Shown one piece after another: positions 50,750-61,344 of a stretch of 64,000 bases of DNA. Location of the stretch: contig NZ_LT732529.1 of NCBI RefSeq assembly GCF_900156865.1, positions 328,300 to 392,299 of the forward strand. The letters run 5' to 3'. The notes beneath the pieces are model-generated. The model was not told where the DNA came from. It searched no databases and saw nothing but the letters and a program-made list of their open reading frames with translations. Position 1 is the first letter of the stretch. Every line of letters begins with the position of its first letter. Both the position numbers and the translations under genes were made by a program. This DNA is from Litchfieldia sinesaloumensis (GTDB lineage Bacteria; Bacillota; Bacilli; Bacillales; Bacillaceae_L).

Positions 50750-51979
50750 ATGATTGATATAAAGGAAAATCAAATTTTAAAAGTCAAAGACGGATCTGTT
50801 ATAACACCAAAAGGTTTTAAATCAGCGGGAGTTCATGCTGGATTACGTTATTCAAAGAAGGATTTAGGTGCAATCGTTTGTGATGTTCCGGCTAATGTTG
50901 CCGCCGTTTATACGCAAAGTCATTTTCAAGCGCCTCCTTTAAAGGTGACAAGAGAAAGTATTGCAGTTGAAAATAAATTGCAAGCAGTTGTAATTAATAG
51001 TGCATGTGCAAATGCATGTACTGGAGAACAAGGGTTATTAGATGCATACGAAATGAGAACTGAATCGGCAGCTCATTTTGGGCTTGAAGACCATCTAGTG
51101 GCAGTAGCTTCAACAGGTGTAATTGGTGAGTTATTACAAATGGATAAAATTAAAGCAGGGATTAAACAGCTAGAGCCAACGGATACCGCCGAGGCTGCAG
51201 AAGATTTTCAAACAGCTATTTTAACGACAGATTTGGTTATGAAAAAAGCATGTTACCAAACGACTATAGATGGCAAGACAATCACTATTGGTGGAGCAGC
51301 AAAAGGTTCTGGAATGATACATCCAAATATGGCCACGATGCTTGGCTTTGTAACAACCGACGCAAATATTGACTCAGCATCCCTTCAGACTGCAATGAAA
51401 GCTGTAACGGATGTAACCTTTAATCAGATTACAGTTGATGGTGAAACTTCAACAAATGATATGGTATTGGTTATGGCAAGTGGCATGGCAGAGAATAACC
51501 AACTTACTAGCGAACACCCTGAATGGGAGACGTTTACTGCGGCACTTCAATCAACCTTCGAGGATCTTGCTAAACAAATTGCCAAAGATGGTGAAGGAGC
51601 TACAAAGCTTGTTGAAGTAAATGTAACGGGTGCTTTATCGGATACTGATGCCCGTATTATTGCAAAAAAAATTGTTGGTTCAAATCTTGTGAAAACCGCC
51701 ATTTATGGATCTGATGCGAACTGGGGAAGAATTATCGGCGCGATTGGACACAGTGCGGCAACGGTAAACCCTGATAAAGTTGATATTTCAATAGGAACAA
51801 TACAAATGCTAAATGGAAGCCAGCCAGTGGCTTTCTCAGAAGAGCTTGCAAAAGAGTATCTTGAAGGAACTGACATTGTCATTCATGTAGATCTTCATCT
51901 AGGAGCTGGTTCTGGGACAGCATGGGGCTGTGACTTAACCTATGATTATGTCAAAATCAATGCAAGCTACCGAACGTAG
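50750..51979 (+). CDS. argJ: Bifunctional ornithine acetyltransferase/N-acetylglutamate synthase ArgJ
   Basis: A 409-residue precursor that cleaves itself before the Thr in MATMLGF into alpha and beta chains; that Thr is also the acetyl-carrying nucleophile. SACANACTGEQG and the beta-chain ends are typical. It recycles the acetyl group from N-acetylornithine to glutamate. It starts 63 bases after argC with TTGGAGTG upstream, and its end carries the AGGAGG used by argB. Confidence 0.95.
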   Translation: MIDIKENQILKVKDGSVITPKGFKSAGVHAGLRYSKKDLGAIVCDVPANVAAVYTQSHFQAPPLKVTRESIAVENKLQAVVINSACANACTGEQGLLDAYEMRTESAAHFGLEDHLVAVASTGVIGELLQMDKIKAGIKQLEPTDTAEAAEDFQTAILTTDLVMKKACYQTTIDGKTITIGGAAKGSGMIHPNMATMLGFVTTDANIDSASLQTAMKAVTDVTFNQITVDGETSTNDMVLVMASGMAENNQLTSEHPEWETFTAALQSTFEDLAKQIAKDGEGATKLVEVNVTGALSDTDARIIAKKIVGSNLVKTAIYGSDANWGRIIGAIGHSAATVNPDKVDISIGTIQMLNGSQPVAFSEELAKEYLEGTDIVIHVDLHLGAGSGTAWGCDLTYDYVKINASYRT

Positions 51980-51989
51980 GAGGCTCGAA

Positions 51990-52766
51990 ATGGAGACAAT
52001 TGTTATAAAATGTGGAGGCAGTATTCTATCAGAGCTGTCAGACTCATTTTTTTCAAGTATAAAGGAATTAAAATACAAAGGGTACCGTGTAGTTATTGTT
52101 CATGGCGGTGGGCCAGAGATTGCTCAGACTCTCTCCTCTTTAAATATAAAAAGTGATTTCGTCAATGGTTTAAGAAGGACAACTAAAGAAGTCCTAGATG
52201 TTGTCGAAATGGTTCTATCCGGAACGGTTAATAAAAGCGTGGTTATTGAGCTTGAGAAAGCGGGGATCCCAGCTGTTGGTTTATCTGGTTGTGATGCAGG
52301 GTTACTAAAAGCAAAGCCTGTAGACCTAGAAAATTTAGGGTATGTTGGTGAGGTAGAACAAGTAAATGTTTCCTTCCTTGATACTATTTTATCTCAAGAT
52401 TATGTTCCTGTTCTTTCACCAATCGGAATGGATGGGGAGTTTACAAGGTACAACATAAATGCAGATACAGCAGCCGCTAGTGTTGCGATAGCGCTAAAAG
52501 CAAAGCATTTATTGTTCGTAACAGACGTAGATGGAATTAAGAAGGATGATAAGGTTTTACCTTCACTATCAACGGAATCAGTGGTAACTCTCATTGAAGA
52601 AGGAACCATATACGGTGGAATGATTCCAAAGGTAAAAGCAGCGCTCTCGGCGCTTAATGATGGTGGACTAAATGAAATAACGATTATAAACGGAAAGGGT
52701 TCATTACTTTCTGTTGACGGAACATTAAAAGGAACAAAAATTGTGAAAGAACTAGAGGTGGTATAA
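51990..52766 (+). CDS. argB: Acetylglutamate kinase ArgB
   Basis: A 258-residue amino-acid kinase: [37 protein letters not shown] and GGMIPKV are the ATP and N-acetylglutamate binding elements. The ATG at 51990 follows TAGGAGG with seven-base spacing; the longer frame from 51942 lies in argJ. Its stop overlaps the argD start (TAATG). Confidence 0.95.
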   Translation: METIVIKCGGSILSELSDSFFSSIKELKYKGYRVVIVHGGGPEIAQTLSSLNIKSDFVNGLRRTTKEVLDVVEMVLSGTVNKSVVIELEKAGIPAVGLSGCDAGLLKAKPVDLENLGYVGEVEQVNVSFLDTILSQDYVPVLSPIGMDGEFTRYNINADTAAASVAIALKAKHLLFVTDVDGIKKDDKVLPSLSTESVVTLIEEGTIYGGMIPKVKAALSALNDGGLNEITIINGKGSLLSVDGTLKGTKIVKELEVV

Positions 52767-53917
52767 TGGATGCACTATTTCCAACATATGCGAGATGGGA
52801 TATAACAGTTGAATCGGCTGAAGGTGCAATTATTATTGATAATACAGGCAAAAAATATTTGGATTTCGTTTCTGGAATTGCAGTTTGTAATCTAGGTCAT
52901 CGCCACCCAGCAGTTGTAAGTGCAGTGCAAGAGCAACTGGAAAAGTACTGGCATGTATCAAATTTATTTAAATCGGACATCCAACAGGAAGTAGCTCAAC
53001 AGCTTGTATTAAATTCTGATTTAGACGCAGTTTTCTTTTGCAACAGTGGTGCAGAGGCAAATGAAGCGGCATTAAAGCTTGCTCGTAAATATACACAAAA
53101 ATCAAAGGTTATTACATTTAAACAATCTTTTCATGGTCGGACATTTGGAACTATGGCCGCTACTGGCCAAGAAAAGATTCACTCAGGATTTGGTCCTCTT
53201 TTGCACGAATTCGTCTATCTCCCATATAATGACTGTGACGCGTTAGAGCGCGAAATGGATGATACAGTTGCAGCTGTGATGGTTGAAGTGGTCCAAGGTG
53301 AAGGTGGGGTTATTCCGGGCACGAAAGAGTTCCTTGGAAAAATTGAAGAGCTTTGTTTACAATATGGCTCGCTCTTTATTATAGACGAAGTACAAACTGG
53401 TATTGGTCGAACAGGAAAGGCATTTGCTTATCAACAATACAATCTTTCACCCGACATTATAACATTAGCAAAAGGTTTAGGAAGCGGTCTACCAGTCGGT
53501 GCTATGTTAGGGAAGGAAAAACTAAAAGAAGCTTTTGGACCTGGTACACATGGTTCTACTTTTGGGGGGAATCCAATCTCGATGGCAGCAGCAAAAGCGA
53601 CCCTCTCAATCATTTTTAACAAAGAGTTTTTAGCTGATGTAGTGAAAAAAGGAGATTACCTACAAAGTGAGCTAACAAAGGCATTTATAGACCAGGATTT
53701 CGTAACAGAGGTTCGTGGTAGTGGATTAATAATGGGTATTGCTTGTCAAAATGAAGTGGCTGGGTCAATTACAGTACTTCGAGAGAACGGATTACTTACA
53801 CTTCCTGCTGGTGCAAATGTGATTCGATTATTACCACCATTAACTATTACTTACGAAGAAATCAATGAAGCAGTTCAAATCATTAAAAATACTCTAGTTG
53901 CTGAATATAGTAACTGA
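52766..53917 (+). CDS. argD: Acetylornithine aminotransferase ArgD
   Basis: A 383-residue PLP enzyme of class [35 protein letters not shown], the [11 protein letters not shown] Asp and the Schiff-base Lys in [15 protein letters not shown]. It converts N-acetylglutamate semialdehyde to N-acetylornithine. It is coupled to argB by overlap; a second ARG operator follows before carA. Confidence 0.95.
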   Translation: MDALFPTYARWDITVESAEGAIIIDNTGKKYLDFVSGIAVCNLGHRHPAVVSAVQEQLEKYWHVSNLFKSDIQQEVAQQLVLNSDLDAVFFCNSGAEANEAALKLARKYTQKSKVITFKQSFHGRTFGTMAATGQEKIHSGFGPLLHEFVYLPYNDCDALEREMDDTVAAVMVEVVQGEGGVIPGTKEFLGKIEELCLQYGSLFIIDEVQTGIGRTGKAFAYQQYNLSPDIITLAKGLGSGLPVGAMLGKEKLKEAFGPGTHGSTFGGNPISMAAAKATLSIIFNKEFLADVVKKGDYLQSELTKAFIDQDFVTEVRGSGLIMGIACQNEVAGSITVLRENGLLTLPAGANVIRLLPPLTITYEEINEAVQIIKNTLVAEYSN

Positions 53918-53965
53918 CTATGATTTTAATAACTACCGTAATAATTTTAAATTTTTTTGAATACT

Positions 53966-54002
53966 AATGTATAAAAATACGTGTCTGTAAATAAAAATAC
54001 GA
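53966..54002 (+). promoter_or_regulatory. Second ARG-box pair, before carA
   Basis: AATGTATAAAAATACGT (53966-53982) and CTGTAAATAAAAATACGA (53985-54002) are two ARG-box-like 17-18mers directly ahead of the carA ribosome site. This points to an internal arginine-controlled promoter or operator between argD and carA, though no clear -10/-35 pair was identified. Confidence 0.7.
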
Positions 54003-54011
54003 GGTGGAACA

Positions 54012-55088
54012 ATGAAGGGATATTTACACTTAGAAAATGGTGAGAGCTTTGAAGGAGCATTACCTCTAAATGGTCAGGAGACCTTTGCGAAAGGGGAGGT
54101 AGTGTTCTTTACCGGAATGACTGGATATCAAGAGGTTTTGACGGACCCATCCTATAAAAATCAAATCATTGTTTTCACTTATCCACTAATCGGAAACTAT
54201 GGAATAAACGAATTCGACTTTGAAAGTAAAAAGCCGCATGTTGCGGGTGTCATCATATATGAAACAAAGGATTCCCATTCTCACTATAACGGTAAGCACT
54301 CGTTAAAACAGTATTTAGCAAAATGGAATGTACCTTTACTTACCCATGTAGATACTCGAGCCGTCGTAAAAAGAATTAGAGTGGAAGGTACCATGCAGGC
54401 AGTAATCAGTAATGAACCTTTCGTTAAGGTAGAAGCTCAAACCACTGTCCTCAATCCGGTTAAGGATGTAACGTGTACCCAGATTGAAACATTTGGCTCA
54501 GGAGACATGCATATAGTCTTGGTGGATCTTGGCTATAAAAAATCAATTCTACAATCACTTCTTGATAGAGGATGTAAAGTTACAATCGTACCGTATACTA
54601 CTTCCCATAAAGTAATTGAGGAGCTACATCCAAATGGTGTTGTCTTATCAAACGGACCTGGTGATCCAAAGGCAGTTCAAGACTATCTACCGACAATTCG
54701 AAAGATACTTGAACAATTTCCCACACTTGCAATTTGTTTAGGTCATCAGCTAGTCGCTTTAAGTCTAGGTGGAGATACAAAGAAATTGAAGTTTGGGCAC
54801 AGAGGAGCAAATCAACCAGTTACAGATCTTGTAAGTAATAAGGTGTTTATCACATCCCAAAATCATAGCTATGTGGTTGATGAAGATAGCCTTACAGGAA
54901 CAGGATTACAAGCGCGTTTCAAAAACAGCAATGATGGATCAATTGAAGGAATGGCGCACTGTGAGTATCCAATCTTATCTGTTCAATTCCATCCAGAGGC
55001 CCACCCAGGGCCGGCAGAGAGTAGTTGGATCTTTGATGAATTTATCGGTAAAAATTGTAATAGTAGGAGAGAAAAGATATATGCCTAA
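54012..55088 (+). CDS. carA: Carbamoyl-phosphate synthase small subunit CarA (arginine-specific)
   Basis: A 358-residue glutaminase subunit: N-terminal domain GYLHLENGESFEGA and FTGMTGYQEVLTDPSY, and a class I amidotransferase domain with the nucleophile Cys in AICLGHQL and the catalytic pair FHPEAHPGP. Ammonia is channelled to CarB. The arginine-operon location and ARG boxes indicate the arginine-regulated enzyme rather than the pyrimidine one (PyrAA). It overlaps carB by eight bases. Confidence 0.94.
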   Translation: MKGYLHLENGESFEGALPLNGQETFAKGEVVFFTGMTGYQEVLTDPSYKNQIIVFTYPLIGNYGINEFDFESKKPHVAGVIIYETKDSHSHYNGKHSLKQYLAKWNVPLLTHVDTRAVVKRIRVEGTMQAVISNEPFVKVEAQTTVLNPVKDVTCTQIETFGSGDMHIVLVDLGYKKSILQSLLDRGCKVTIVPYTTSHKVIEELHPNGVVLSNGPGDPKAVQDYLPTIRKILEQFPTLAICLGHQLVALSLGGDTKKLKFGHRGANQPVTDLVSNKVFITSQNHSYVVDEDSLTGTGLQARFKNSNDGSIEGMAHCEYPILSVQFHPEAHPGPAESSWIFDEFIGKNCNSRREKIYA

Positions 55089-58000
55089 GGATCATTCTAT
55101 AAAATCTATTTTAGTAATTGGCTCTGGTCCAATTGTAATTGGGCAGGCAGCAGAATTTGATTACTCAGGAACACAGGGCTGTCGAGCATTACGAGAAGAA
55201 GGCTATAAGGTCATCTTAGTAAATAATAATCCCGCAACCATCATGACTGATGAAGTAAACGCAGATCTTGTGTATTTTGAACCGTTAACTGTTGAAAGTA
55301 TAGAGAAAATCATCGAGAAAGAACGACCAGACGGTTTGCTTGCTTCACTTGGTGGTCAGACGGGGTTGAATTTGGCCTTCAGTCTAAGTGAAGAAGGAAT
55401 CCTGGATAAATACAATGTAAAAGTACTCGGAACTCCAATAGAATCGATTAAAAAAGGCGAAGACAGAGAAGCTTTTCGTAATCTAATGAATGAATTAAGT
55501 GAACCTGTTCCAGATAGTGTAATTGTTACAACCGTCGAAGAAGCAATTTCGTTCGTTGAGCAGGTTGGATTACCAGTTATCATTCGACCAGCCTATACAT
55601 TGGGGGGAACAGGAGGAGGCATTGCGTTAGAACACCAACAACTAATTGAACTGACGAAAAATGGTTTGTCCGAAAGCCCGATTACTCAATGTCTAATCGA
55701 AAAAAGTATTGCAGGCTACAAAGAAATCGAATATGAGGTGATGAGGGATAAGAAGGGTACCTGCATTACCATCTGTAACATGGAAAACATCGACCCAGTT
55801 GGAATCCATACCGGTGATTCAATTGTTGTTGCGCCCTCACAAACACTTACCGATGAAGAGTATCAAATGCTTAGAGCTGCTTCCATAAAAATCATTTCTG
55901 CTTTAGGAATTATTGGAGGTTGTAATATCCAATTTGCATTAGATCCTTTCAGTAAAAACTATTATTTAATCGAAGTAAATCCACGTGTTAGTCGTTCTTC
56001 TGCACTAGCATCAAAAGCCACTGGCTACCCAATTGCTAAAATGGCGGCAAAACTTGCGGTCGGCTATACATTAGACGAATTAGTGAACCCTGTAACAGGA
56101 AAGACGTTTGCGAGCTTTGAACCAGCCTTAGATTACGTTGTAGTGAAATTCCCGCGCTTTCCATTTGATAAGTTCATTGATGTGCCAAATACACTTGGAA
56201 CACAAATGAAAGCGACAGGCGAGGTAATGGCTATTGACCGTAATTTAGAAAGTGCCATTCAAAAGGCAATTCACTCATTGGAAGGTGATAATAAGAGCTT
56301 ACGTTTACCTAAGGTAGAAAGTTACTCAAGTGAAGACCTCCTTCAATTAGTCGGAAAAGGAAGTGAAAACCGATTCTTTGCGGTGCTTGAACTTCTAAGA
56401 AGAGGAGTGACAGTTGAAGAAATTCATACAATATCCAAAATTGATCTGTTTTTCTTACACATCTTTAAATCACTTGTTGAATATGAAGGTCAGGTTGTTC
56501 AAAAATCACTAGACGGTATGTCAGTTGACTTCTTACAGGAGTTAAAAGAAAAGGGGTATTCCGATCAACATATTGCTTATCTCCTAGGAGAAGAAGAAGC
56601 CACGGTTCGAGCAAAACGCAAGGAACTTGGTATTATTCCGAGTTATAAATGTGTAGATACATGTGCAGGTGAGTTCGCAGCTCAAACCGCTTATTATTAC
56701 TCAAGTTATTTTGGTGAAAATGAGATAGAGGTTTCAGAAAAACCAAAGGTATTAATATTAGGATCGGGACCAATTCGAATCGGTCAAGGAATTGAATTTG
56801 ATTACAGCTCAGTTCATGGAATATTCGCATTGCAAGAGGAAGGCTACGAGACGCTGTTATTGAATAACAATCCGGAGACAGTGAGTACTGACTATGAAAT
56901 AGCTGATAAATTATTTTTTGAACCATTAACACTTGAACATGTATTAAATGTTATCGAAGCGGAAAAAGTTGATCAAGTGATGGTTCAGTTTGGAGGTCAA
57001 ACCGCGATTAATCTTGCAAAAGGATTAGAACAAGCGGGTATCACTATCGTTGGAATTACACATGACATCATTGACCAACTCGAAGATCGTGACCGTTTTT
57101 ATCAGCTATTAGAAAAGACGGATGTTCCACATATCCCAGGTGAGATTGCTGATAATGCACAGGGATTGGTGAAGAAAGCTTCTAAAATTGGCTATCCGGT
57201 TTTAATCCGTCCATCATATGTAATTGGTGGGAAAGGCATGATTATCGTAAATGACGAGATAGAGCTGGTAACTTTATTAAACGAAATCCAAAACGAAACA
57301 TATCCACTTCTAATTGACGCATATGTACCAGGCTTAGAAATTGAAGTTGATTTACTTTCTGATGGAGAAGAAATTCTAATTCCGACGATTGTAGAGCATA
57401 TCGAAAAGGCAGGCGTCCATTCTGGTGATAGTCATGCGATAATGCCTGCTGTTTCGTTATCTGAAGACGACAAGAAAACAGTTGTCTCTTATGCTAGTAA
57501 GATTGTTCGAGAACTACAGTTTAAAGGTATCATGAATATCCAGTTTGTTATTAGTAACAAGCAGATTTATGTTCTTGAGGTTAATCCACGTGCAAGTAGA
57601 ACAGTCCCAGTGATAAGCAAAATCACAGGTATTCCAATGGCACAATTAGCTTCAAAACTTGTACTCGGTAAATCTTTAGATGAAGTAATATCTCAAAAAG
57701 GCTTATTACCAGATTTACCGTTCTATGCGGTGAAGTATCCGGTATTTTCAACCTATAAACTCATTGGCGACCCGACTGTAGGCCCGGAAATGAAGTCAAC
57801 AGGTGAAGGGATTAGCATTGCAGAGACGATTAATGAAGCATTAACTAAGGTGTTTCATAGCTACATCCTATCAAGAAAAGGCGCAGATGAAATTGTTTTT
57901 GATACGGATTTAATTCCGGACGATTTGAAGCAAAAAGCTAAAGAACTAGGCCTAAAAATGTGTGCAGCTGAAAGTATCACACAATGGAGCAAAAGTGAAA

Positions 58001-58203
58001 AAGCTTTAGCATTTGTGAGTCTATCTAAGGAAAAGAAGGCAAAACAGAATAAATTAGAAGCAAGTCAACAAAGAATTCAGGTATTTACAGAGAAAGAGAC
58101 ATTTCAAGCATTTTTAGAAGCCCTGCGTGATTCTTCATTTTCGGTTATGTCTATACAGGAGCGTAGACATGCAAATATAAAGAAAGAAGTGATAAGCAAA
58201 TGA
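55081..58203 (+). CDS. carB: Carbamoyl-phosphate synthase large subunit CarB (arginine-specific)
   Basis: A 1040-residue enzyme made of two homologous ATP-grasp halves: the first ([22 protein letters not shown]) makes carboxyphosphate and carbamate, the second ([23 protein letters not shown], about 555 onward) phosphorylates carbamate. Metal and ATP residues ([18 protein letters not shown] and [18 protein letters not shown]) are intact. The C-terminal regulatory domain is present but the UMP/PRPP response is not judged. The start is ATG 55081 after GGAGAG; the longer frame from 54871 lies within carA. Confidence 0.95.
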   Translation: MPKDHSIKSILVIGSGPIVIGQAAEFDYSGTQGCRALREEGYKVILVNNNPATIMTDEVNADLVYFEPLTVESIEKIIEKERPDGLLASLGGQTGLNLAFSLSEEGILDKYNVKVLGTPIESIKKGEDREAFRNLMNELSEPVPDSVIVTTVEEAISFVEQVGLPVIIRPAYTLGGTGGGIALEHQQLIELTKNGLSESPITQCLIEKSIAGYKEIEYEVMRDKKGTCITICNMENIDPVGIHTGDSIVVAPSQTLTDEEYQMLRAASIKIISALGIIGGCNIQFALDPFSKNYYLIEVNPRVSRSSALASKATGYPIAKMAAKLAVGYTLDELVNPVTGKTFASFEPALDYVVVKFPRFPFDKFIDVPNTLGTQMKATGEVMAIDRNLESAIQKAIHSLEGDNKSLRLPKVESYSSEDLLQLVGKGSENRFFAVLELLRRGVTVEEIHTISKIDLFFLHIFKSLVEYEGQVVQKSLDGMSVDFLQELKEKGYSDQHIAYLLGEEEATVRAKRKELGIIPSYKCVDTCAGEFAAQTAYYYSSYFGENEIEVSEKPKVLILGSGPIRIGQGIEFDYSSVHGIFALQEEGYETLLLNNNPETVSTDYEIADKLFFEPLTLEHVLNVIEAEKVDQVMVQFGGQTAINLAKGLEQAGITIVGITHDIIDQLEDRDRFYQLLEKTDVPHIPGEIADNAQGLVKKASKIGYPVLIRPSYVIGGKGMIIVNDEIELVTLLNEIQNETYPLLIDAYVPGLEIEVDLLSDGEEILIPTIVEHIEKAGVHSGDSHAIMPAVSLSEDDKKTVVSYASKIVRELQFKGIMNIQFVISNKQIYVLEVNPRASRTVPVISKITGIPMAQLASKLVLGKSLDEVISQKGLLPDLPFYAVKYPVFSTYKLIGDPTVGPEMKSTGEGISIAETINEALTKVFHSYILSRKGADEIVFDTDLIPDDLKQKAKELGLKMCAAESITQWSKSEKALAFVSLSKEKKAKQNKLEASQQRIQVFTEKETFQAFLEALRDSSFSVMSIQERRHANIKKEVISK

Positions 58204-59150
58204 CTACTACGTTTAAACATAAATCCCTAAAAGGAAAGGACTTACTTACACTTATTGATTTAACAGGCGAGGAAATAATAGAACTATTGAATTCAGCAAT
58301 TGAACTTAAACAGAAACATAAAAATGGGGAAGAAACACCCTATTTAAAAGGAAAAACGCTAGCGATGATATTTGAAAAGCATTCCACGCGTACTCGAGTT
58401 TCGTTTGAAGCAGGAATGCTCCAGCTAGGGGGCAATGCAATCTATCTTAATAGCAATGATATGCAGCTAGGTAGAGGTGAAACAATTGCGGATACAGCAT
58501 TGGTATTGTCTGAGTATGTTGATGCAATTATGATTCGTACGTTCGGTCATGAAAAGATTGAGGAACTTGCAAAATTCGCAAGTATCCCTGTTATCAATGG
58601 CTTAACAGAAGATTTCCACCCGTGCCAGGCACTAGCTGATTTACTTACTATTTATGAACAAAAGAAATCCTTCAAAGGAAATAAACTTGTTTATGTTGGA
58701 GACGGAAATAATGTAGCCCACTCACTGATGATTGCAGCTGCAAAGGTTGGATTAGATTGTACGGTGGTATGTCCACCCGGGTACTCTCCAAAATCATTTA
58801 TTGTGGATAAAGCTAAAGAAATAGCAATTGAAACAGATGCAATTATCGAGGTTAGCCATGACCCAGTCTTGGGCCTTCAGGGGGCAGATTTTATTTACAC
58901 AGATGTTTGGGCTAGTATGGGACAAGAAGAAGAACAACAAGCTAGACTTCAAGCGTTCATGCCTTATCAAGTAAATTCAGCGCTGGTAGGTGCAGCCAAT
59001 AAAGATTATTCGTTCATGCACTGTTTACCTGCACATCGTGGAGAAGAAGTTAGCGCTGAAGTAATCGATGGCCCACACTCTGTCGTTTTTGAACAAGCAG
59101 GAAATCGCCTACATGCTCAAAAAGCTGTATTGAAAGCAATTTTGGAATAA
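58200..59150 (+). CDS. argF: Ornithine carbamoyltransferase ArgF
   Basis: A 316-residue transferase: the carbamoyl-phosphate loop STRTRVSFE, ornithine site [11 protein letters not shown], and [15 protein letters not shown] near the C-terminus. It makes citrulline. It overlaps carB by four bases and is last in the arginine operon; argG and argH are not in the window. Confidence 0.95.
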   Translation: MTTTFKHKSLKGKDLLTLIDLTGEEIIELLNSAIELKQKHKNGEETPYLKGKTLAMIFEKHSTRTRVSFEAGMLQLGGNAIYLNSNDMQLGRGETIADTALVLSEYVDAIMIRTFGHEKIEELAKFASIPVINGLTEDFHPCQALADLLTIYEQKKSFKGNKLVYVGDGNNVAHSLMIAAAKVGLDCTVVCPPGYSPKSFIVDKAKEIAIETDAIIEVSHDPVLGLQGADFIYTDVWASMGQEEEQQARLQAFMPYQVNSALVGAANKDYSFMHCLPAHRGEEVSAEVIDGPHSVVFEQAGNRLHAQKAVLKAILE

Positions 59151-59160
59151 GATAAATCAA

Positions 59161-59203
59161 AAAGCCTCAGTCTTCTCTGAAAAAAGGGACTGAGGCTTTT
59201 TTT
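59161..59203 (+). terminator. Terminator of arginine operon
   Basis: Stem AAAGCCTCAGTC / GACTGAGGCTTT (59161-59172 with 59188-59199) followed by TTTTTC. Confidence 0.93.
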
Positions 59204-59265
59204 CATGATTTTAGTGGAGAGTGGGAATAGTAATCGTGTACTACTACTAATAAAGGAGGATTATG

Positions 59266-59445
59266 ATGGGGCAAAGTCATGAATTTCGCGCAGGTCAAAA
59301 AGCACCGAATAATGGGATTTATGTTGAAATCGGTGAGCAGGGAGATATGGTTAAGAACCCAAAAAGTGTTAAATTAAGTGCCGGTGACCCATTCCCCGAA
59401 AACTCAAACCACAACCGCAAATGGTCATATAAAAGAAAGCCTTAA
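59266..59445 (+). CDS. yjzC: YjzC-like small protein
   Basis: A 59-residue soluble protein (MGQSHEFRAGQKAPNNGIY ... EIGEQGDMVKNPKSVKL) matching B. subtilis YjzC in sequence and position after argF. It has a basic, Asn-rich C-terminus (NHNRKWSYKRKP). The function is unknown. Of two adjacent ATGs, the second gives six-base spacing from AGGAGG and the family start MGQ. Confidence 0.9.
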   Translation: MGQSHEFRAGQKAPNNGIYVEIGEQGDMVKNPKSVKLSAGDPFPENSNHNRKWSYKRKP

Positions 59446-59477
59446 TTTGCATAGCATGCCCAAAATGATAAAAAACA

Positions 59478-59503
59478 AAAAAGACCCAAACAGGGTCTTT
59501 TTT
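59478..59503. terminator. Bidirectional terminator between yjzC and yjzD
   Basis: Stem AAAAGACCC / GGGTCTTTT with A-run and T-run on either side, between convergent genes. Confidence 0.85.
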
Positions 59504-59507
59504 GCTT

Positions 59508-59705
59508 TTAATGATGGGGTTCCTCTACAGGCTCATTTGGAATTATAGCACCTAGAGTAACAATAAGAGCTGTAACAATAACAGCTACAATTGTAGAAGT
59601 ACTAAAAGAATATGTAGCAACGTTCATTGATCCAACCACATATGCAGCCATTTGGATTAAGAGGAATGTCCAAAAAAATGTCCAAAAATAACGCAATTTG
59701 TTCAC
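59508..59705 (-). CDS. yjzD: YjzD-like DUF2929 small membrane protein
   Basis: A 65-residue protein with two membrane helices (about 5-27 and 36-55) and a short acidic, His-ending tail (EPVEEPHH). It matches YjzD (DUF2929) in sequence pattern and position. The function is unknown. RBS AGGTG lies before the ATG. Confidence 0.9.
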   Translation of the reverse strand: MNKLRYFWTFFWTFLLIQMAAYVVGSMNVATYSFSTSTIVAVIVTALIVTLGAIIPNEPVEEPHH

Positions 59706-59847
59706 CTCATAAACACTTTATAAACTCAGTTTACCACAATTGTAATCGGTTAGAAAAGATATTTATGGGCATTTCCCCCTTTCAACATATTAATTTCAAC
59801 ATACACTGATAATGAAGGACGAAAATCAGGAGTAGGAGAAGGGATCA

Positions 59848-60576
59848 ATGATACAGAACAAACTTTTTTTTAAGCTTGATACGGAGTGGTCTGCTCTTCA
59901 TTTGCCAAAACGTCCAAATGGATTTGCTGTATTAATATTGGGTGATAAGAATAGCTTTGTGGAAGAGAACTCAAGCTATTGGATTCAAAACTATGCAAGG
60001 TCTCAAATCCTAGAATACTTGAAAGATGAAGGCTATACTGTATTCTACTCGAACCTTTATGGTGCAAACTGGGGAAATCCAGGCTCAGTCAAATTAGCAA
60101 CACAACTGTATCATATTGTAATGAAACGAGAAATTCTCAATAAGCGTATCCATATCCTTGCAGAAGGAATGGGAGCATTAACTGCAATGCAAGTAAGTAA
60201 AAAACTTAAAGGCGAGATAAGATCGATGGCTTTCATAAATCCATGCATTGATTTAGCTGCGCATATTGAAAATGAAAAAAACAATAAGTTTTTTTATAAA
60301 AAGTTGATTAAAGAAGTAGCTCACGCCTATCAACTTGAGGAACGGGAAGTTGAAACAAATATAAATAAATTGATAAAGTGGGACAATAACTCATTTCCGG
60401 ATATTCCTATTAAAATTTGGTCTAGCACAAATGAAAAGACATACACTCCTGAAATTCATAGTAAGAAATACGAGAGTAACAAAATGGTTACGTTAAGCTA
60501 TCACATAAGTGAGAACACATATGCATTTAGTCGCTCAATCGGTAGCTTTTATAAAGAGAACGAAAAGGTATTATAA
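59848..60576 (+). CDS. yjaU: YjaU-like protein, putative alpha/beta hydrolase fold
   Basis: A 242-residue soluble protein. The LAEGMGALTAMQVSKKL segment resembles a hydrolase nucleophile elbow, but the expected Ser is replaced (GMGA with Glu before it), so hydrolase activity is doubtful. It sits between yjzD and yjaV as in B. subtilis, where yjaU has no established function. GAAGGG precedes the ATG. Confidence 0.78.
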   Translation: MIQNKLFFKLDTEWSALHLPKRPNGFAVLILGDKNSFVEENSSYWIQNYARSQILEYLKDEGYTVFYSNLYGANWGNPGSVKLATQLYHIVMKREILNKRIHILAEGMGALTAMQVSKKLKGEIRSMAFINPCIDLAAHIENEKNNKFFYKKLIKEVAHAYQLEEREVETNINKLIKWDNNSFPDIPIKIWSSTNEKTYTPEIHSKKYESNKMVTLSYHISENTYAFSRSIGSFYKENEKVL

Positions 60577-60613
60577 AAAGTCCCTTCTTCTTCTAAAAGA
60601 ATAGGGACTTTTT
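60575..60613 (+). terminator. Terminator after yjaU
   Basis: Stem AAAAAGTCCCT / AGGGACTTTTT (60575-60585 with 60603-60613); the A/T flanks make it usable. Confidence 0.85.
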
Positions 60614-60666
60614 GCTAGGCCATTCGCATACGATACTGTAACAAATTGTAATGGGGGATGTTACAA

Positions 60667-61227
60667 GTGAAGAACGTCATACTATTCGATGCTTTGTCGT
60701 TTGTAGGATATGGTCTCTGTCTAAAGATGGTTGACGAAGAAATTCTTGTATGGGGAATCGATAAAACACCAAAGGAAAATAGCCTTGAAGAGGAGAGAAT
60801 GTACCGTATTGGTCGTAATGCCAATTTTCAATTTGTCGAGTATCCAAAGAGCATGTTAGATCAAACAATGTTTAAGCAAGTAGACGCTGTAATCTATCCT
60901 TGGTTGGGTCCATACTCAATAGAACGGAATAAGGTAAAAGATGAGAAACTTCACTCCGTAATTTCACATTGCAATGAAACAAAGACTAAGCTCATACTAG
61001 TATCTTCAAACCTGGCAACGAATGAATCCAGTGATGACTTAGCTATTGCACTAGATGAGGATTGGTTCTCAAAGATTGATATTAAAAATAGTTTGTGTGA
61101 TCACCAAAAGATTCGAACGAAAAATACAGAATTTTTATTTACATTTATTGAATTTTCGAATAATAATATAATTGAAGGAACGCGAAAAAAGGATGAGCAT
61201 TTAGAATGGGTCTCACAGAACTTTTAG
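60667..61227 (+). CDS. yjaV: YjaV-like NAD-binding-type protein
   Basis: A 186-residue protein with a Rossmann-like opening (NVILFDALSFVGYGLCLKMVD) and LILVSSNLAT later, reminiscent of nucleotide-sugar epimerase folds but shortened and without a catalytic YxxxK. It corresponds to yjaV next to med; function unknown. The start is uncertain: ATG 60658 overlaps the GGGGGA, while GTG 60667 has proper spacing and gives MKNVILFDALSF. Confidence 0.78.
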   Translation: MKNVILFDALSFVGYGLCLKMVDEEILVWGIDKTPKENSLEEERMYRIGRNANFQFVEYPKSMLDQTMFKQVDAVIYPWLGPYSIERNKVKDEKLHSVISHCNETKTKLILVSSNLATNESSDDLAIALDEDWFSKIDIKNSLCDHQKIRTKNTEFLFTFIEFSNNNIIEGTRKKDEHLEWVSQNF

Positions 61228-61344
61228 TATAATAATTATTTTCCTTTTAAAAATGTCTAAAGTACACTAAAATAAACATAACTCAAAGTCGCAAATTAGA
61301 TTTAATTAGGATGTTATTGTTTTGTTTTTGAAGGAGCTGTAGTA

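Noticed and set aside
54871-55080. Longer N-terminus for CarB
   Set aside because: The extra codons lie within carA in another frame; CarB begins at 55081 with a proper ribosome site and family N-terminus.
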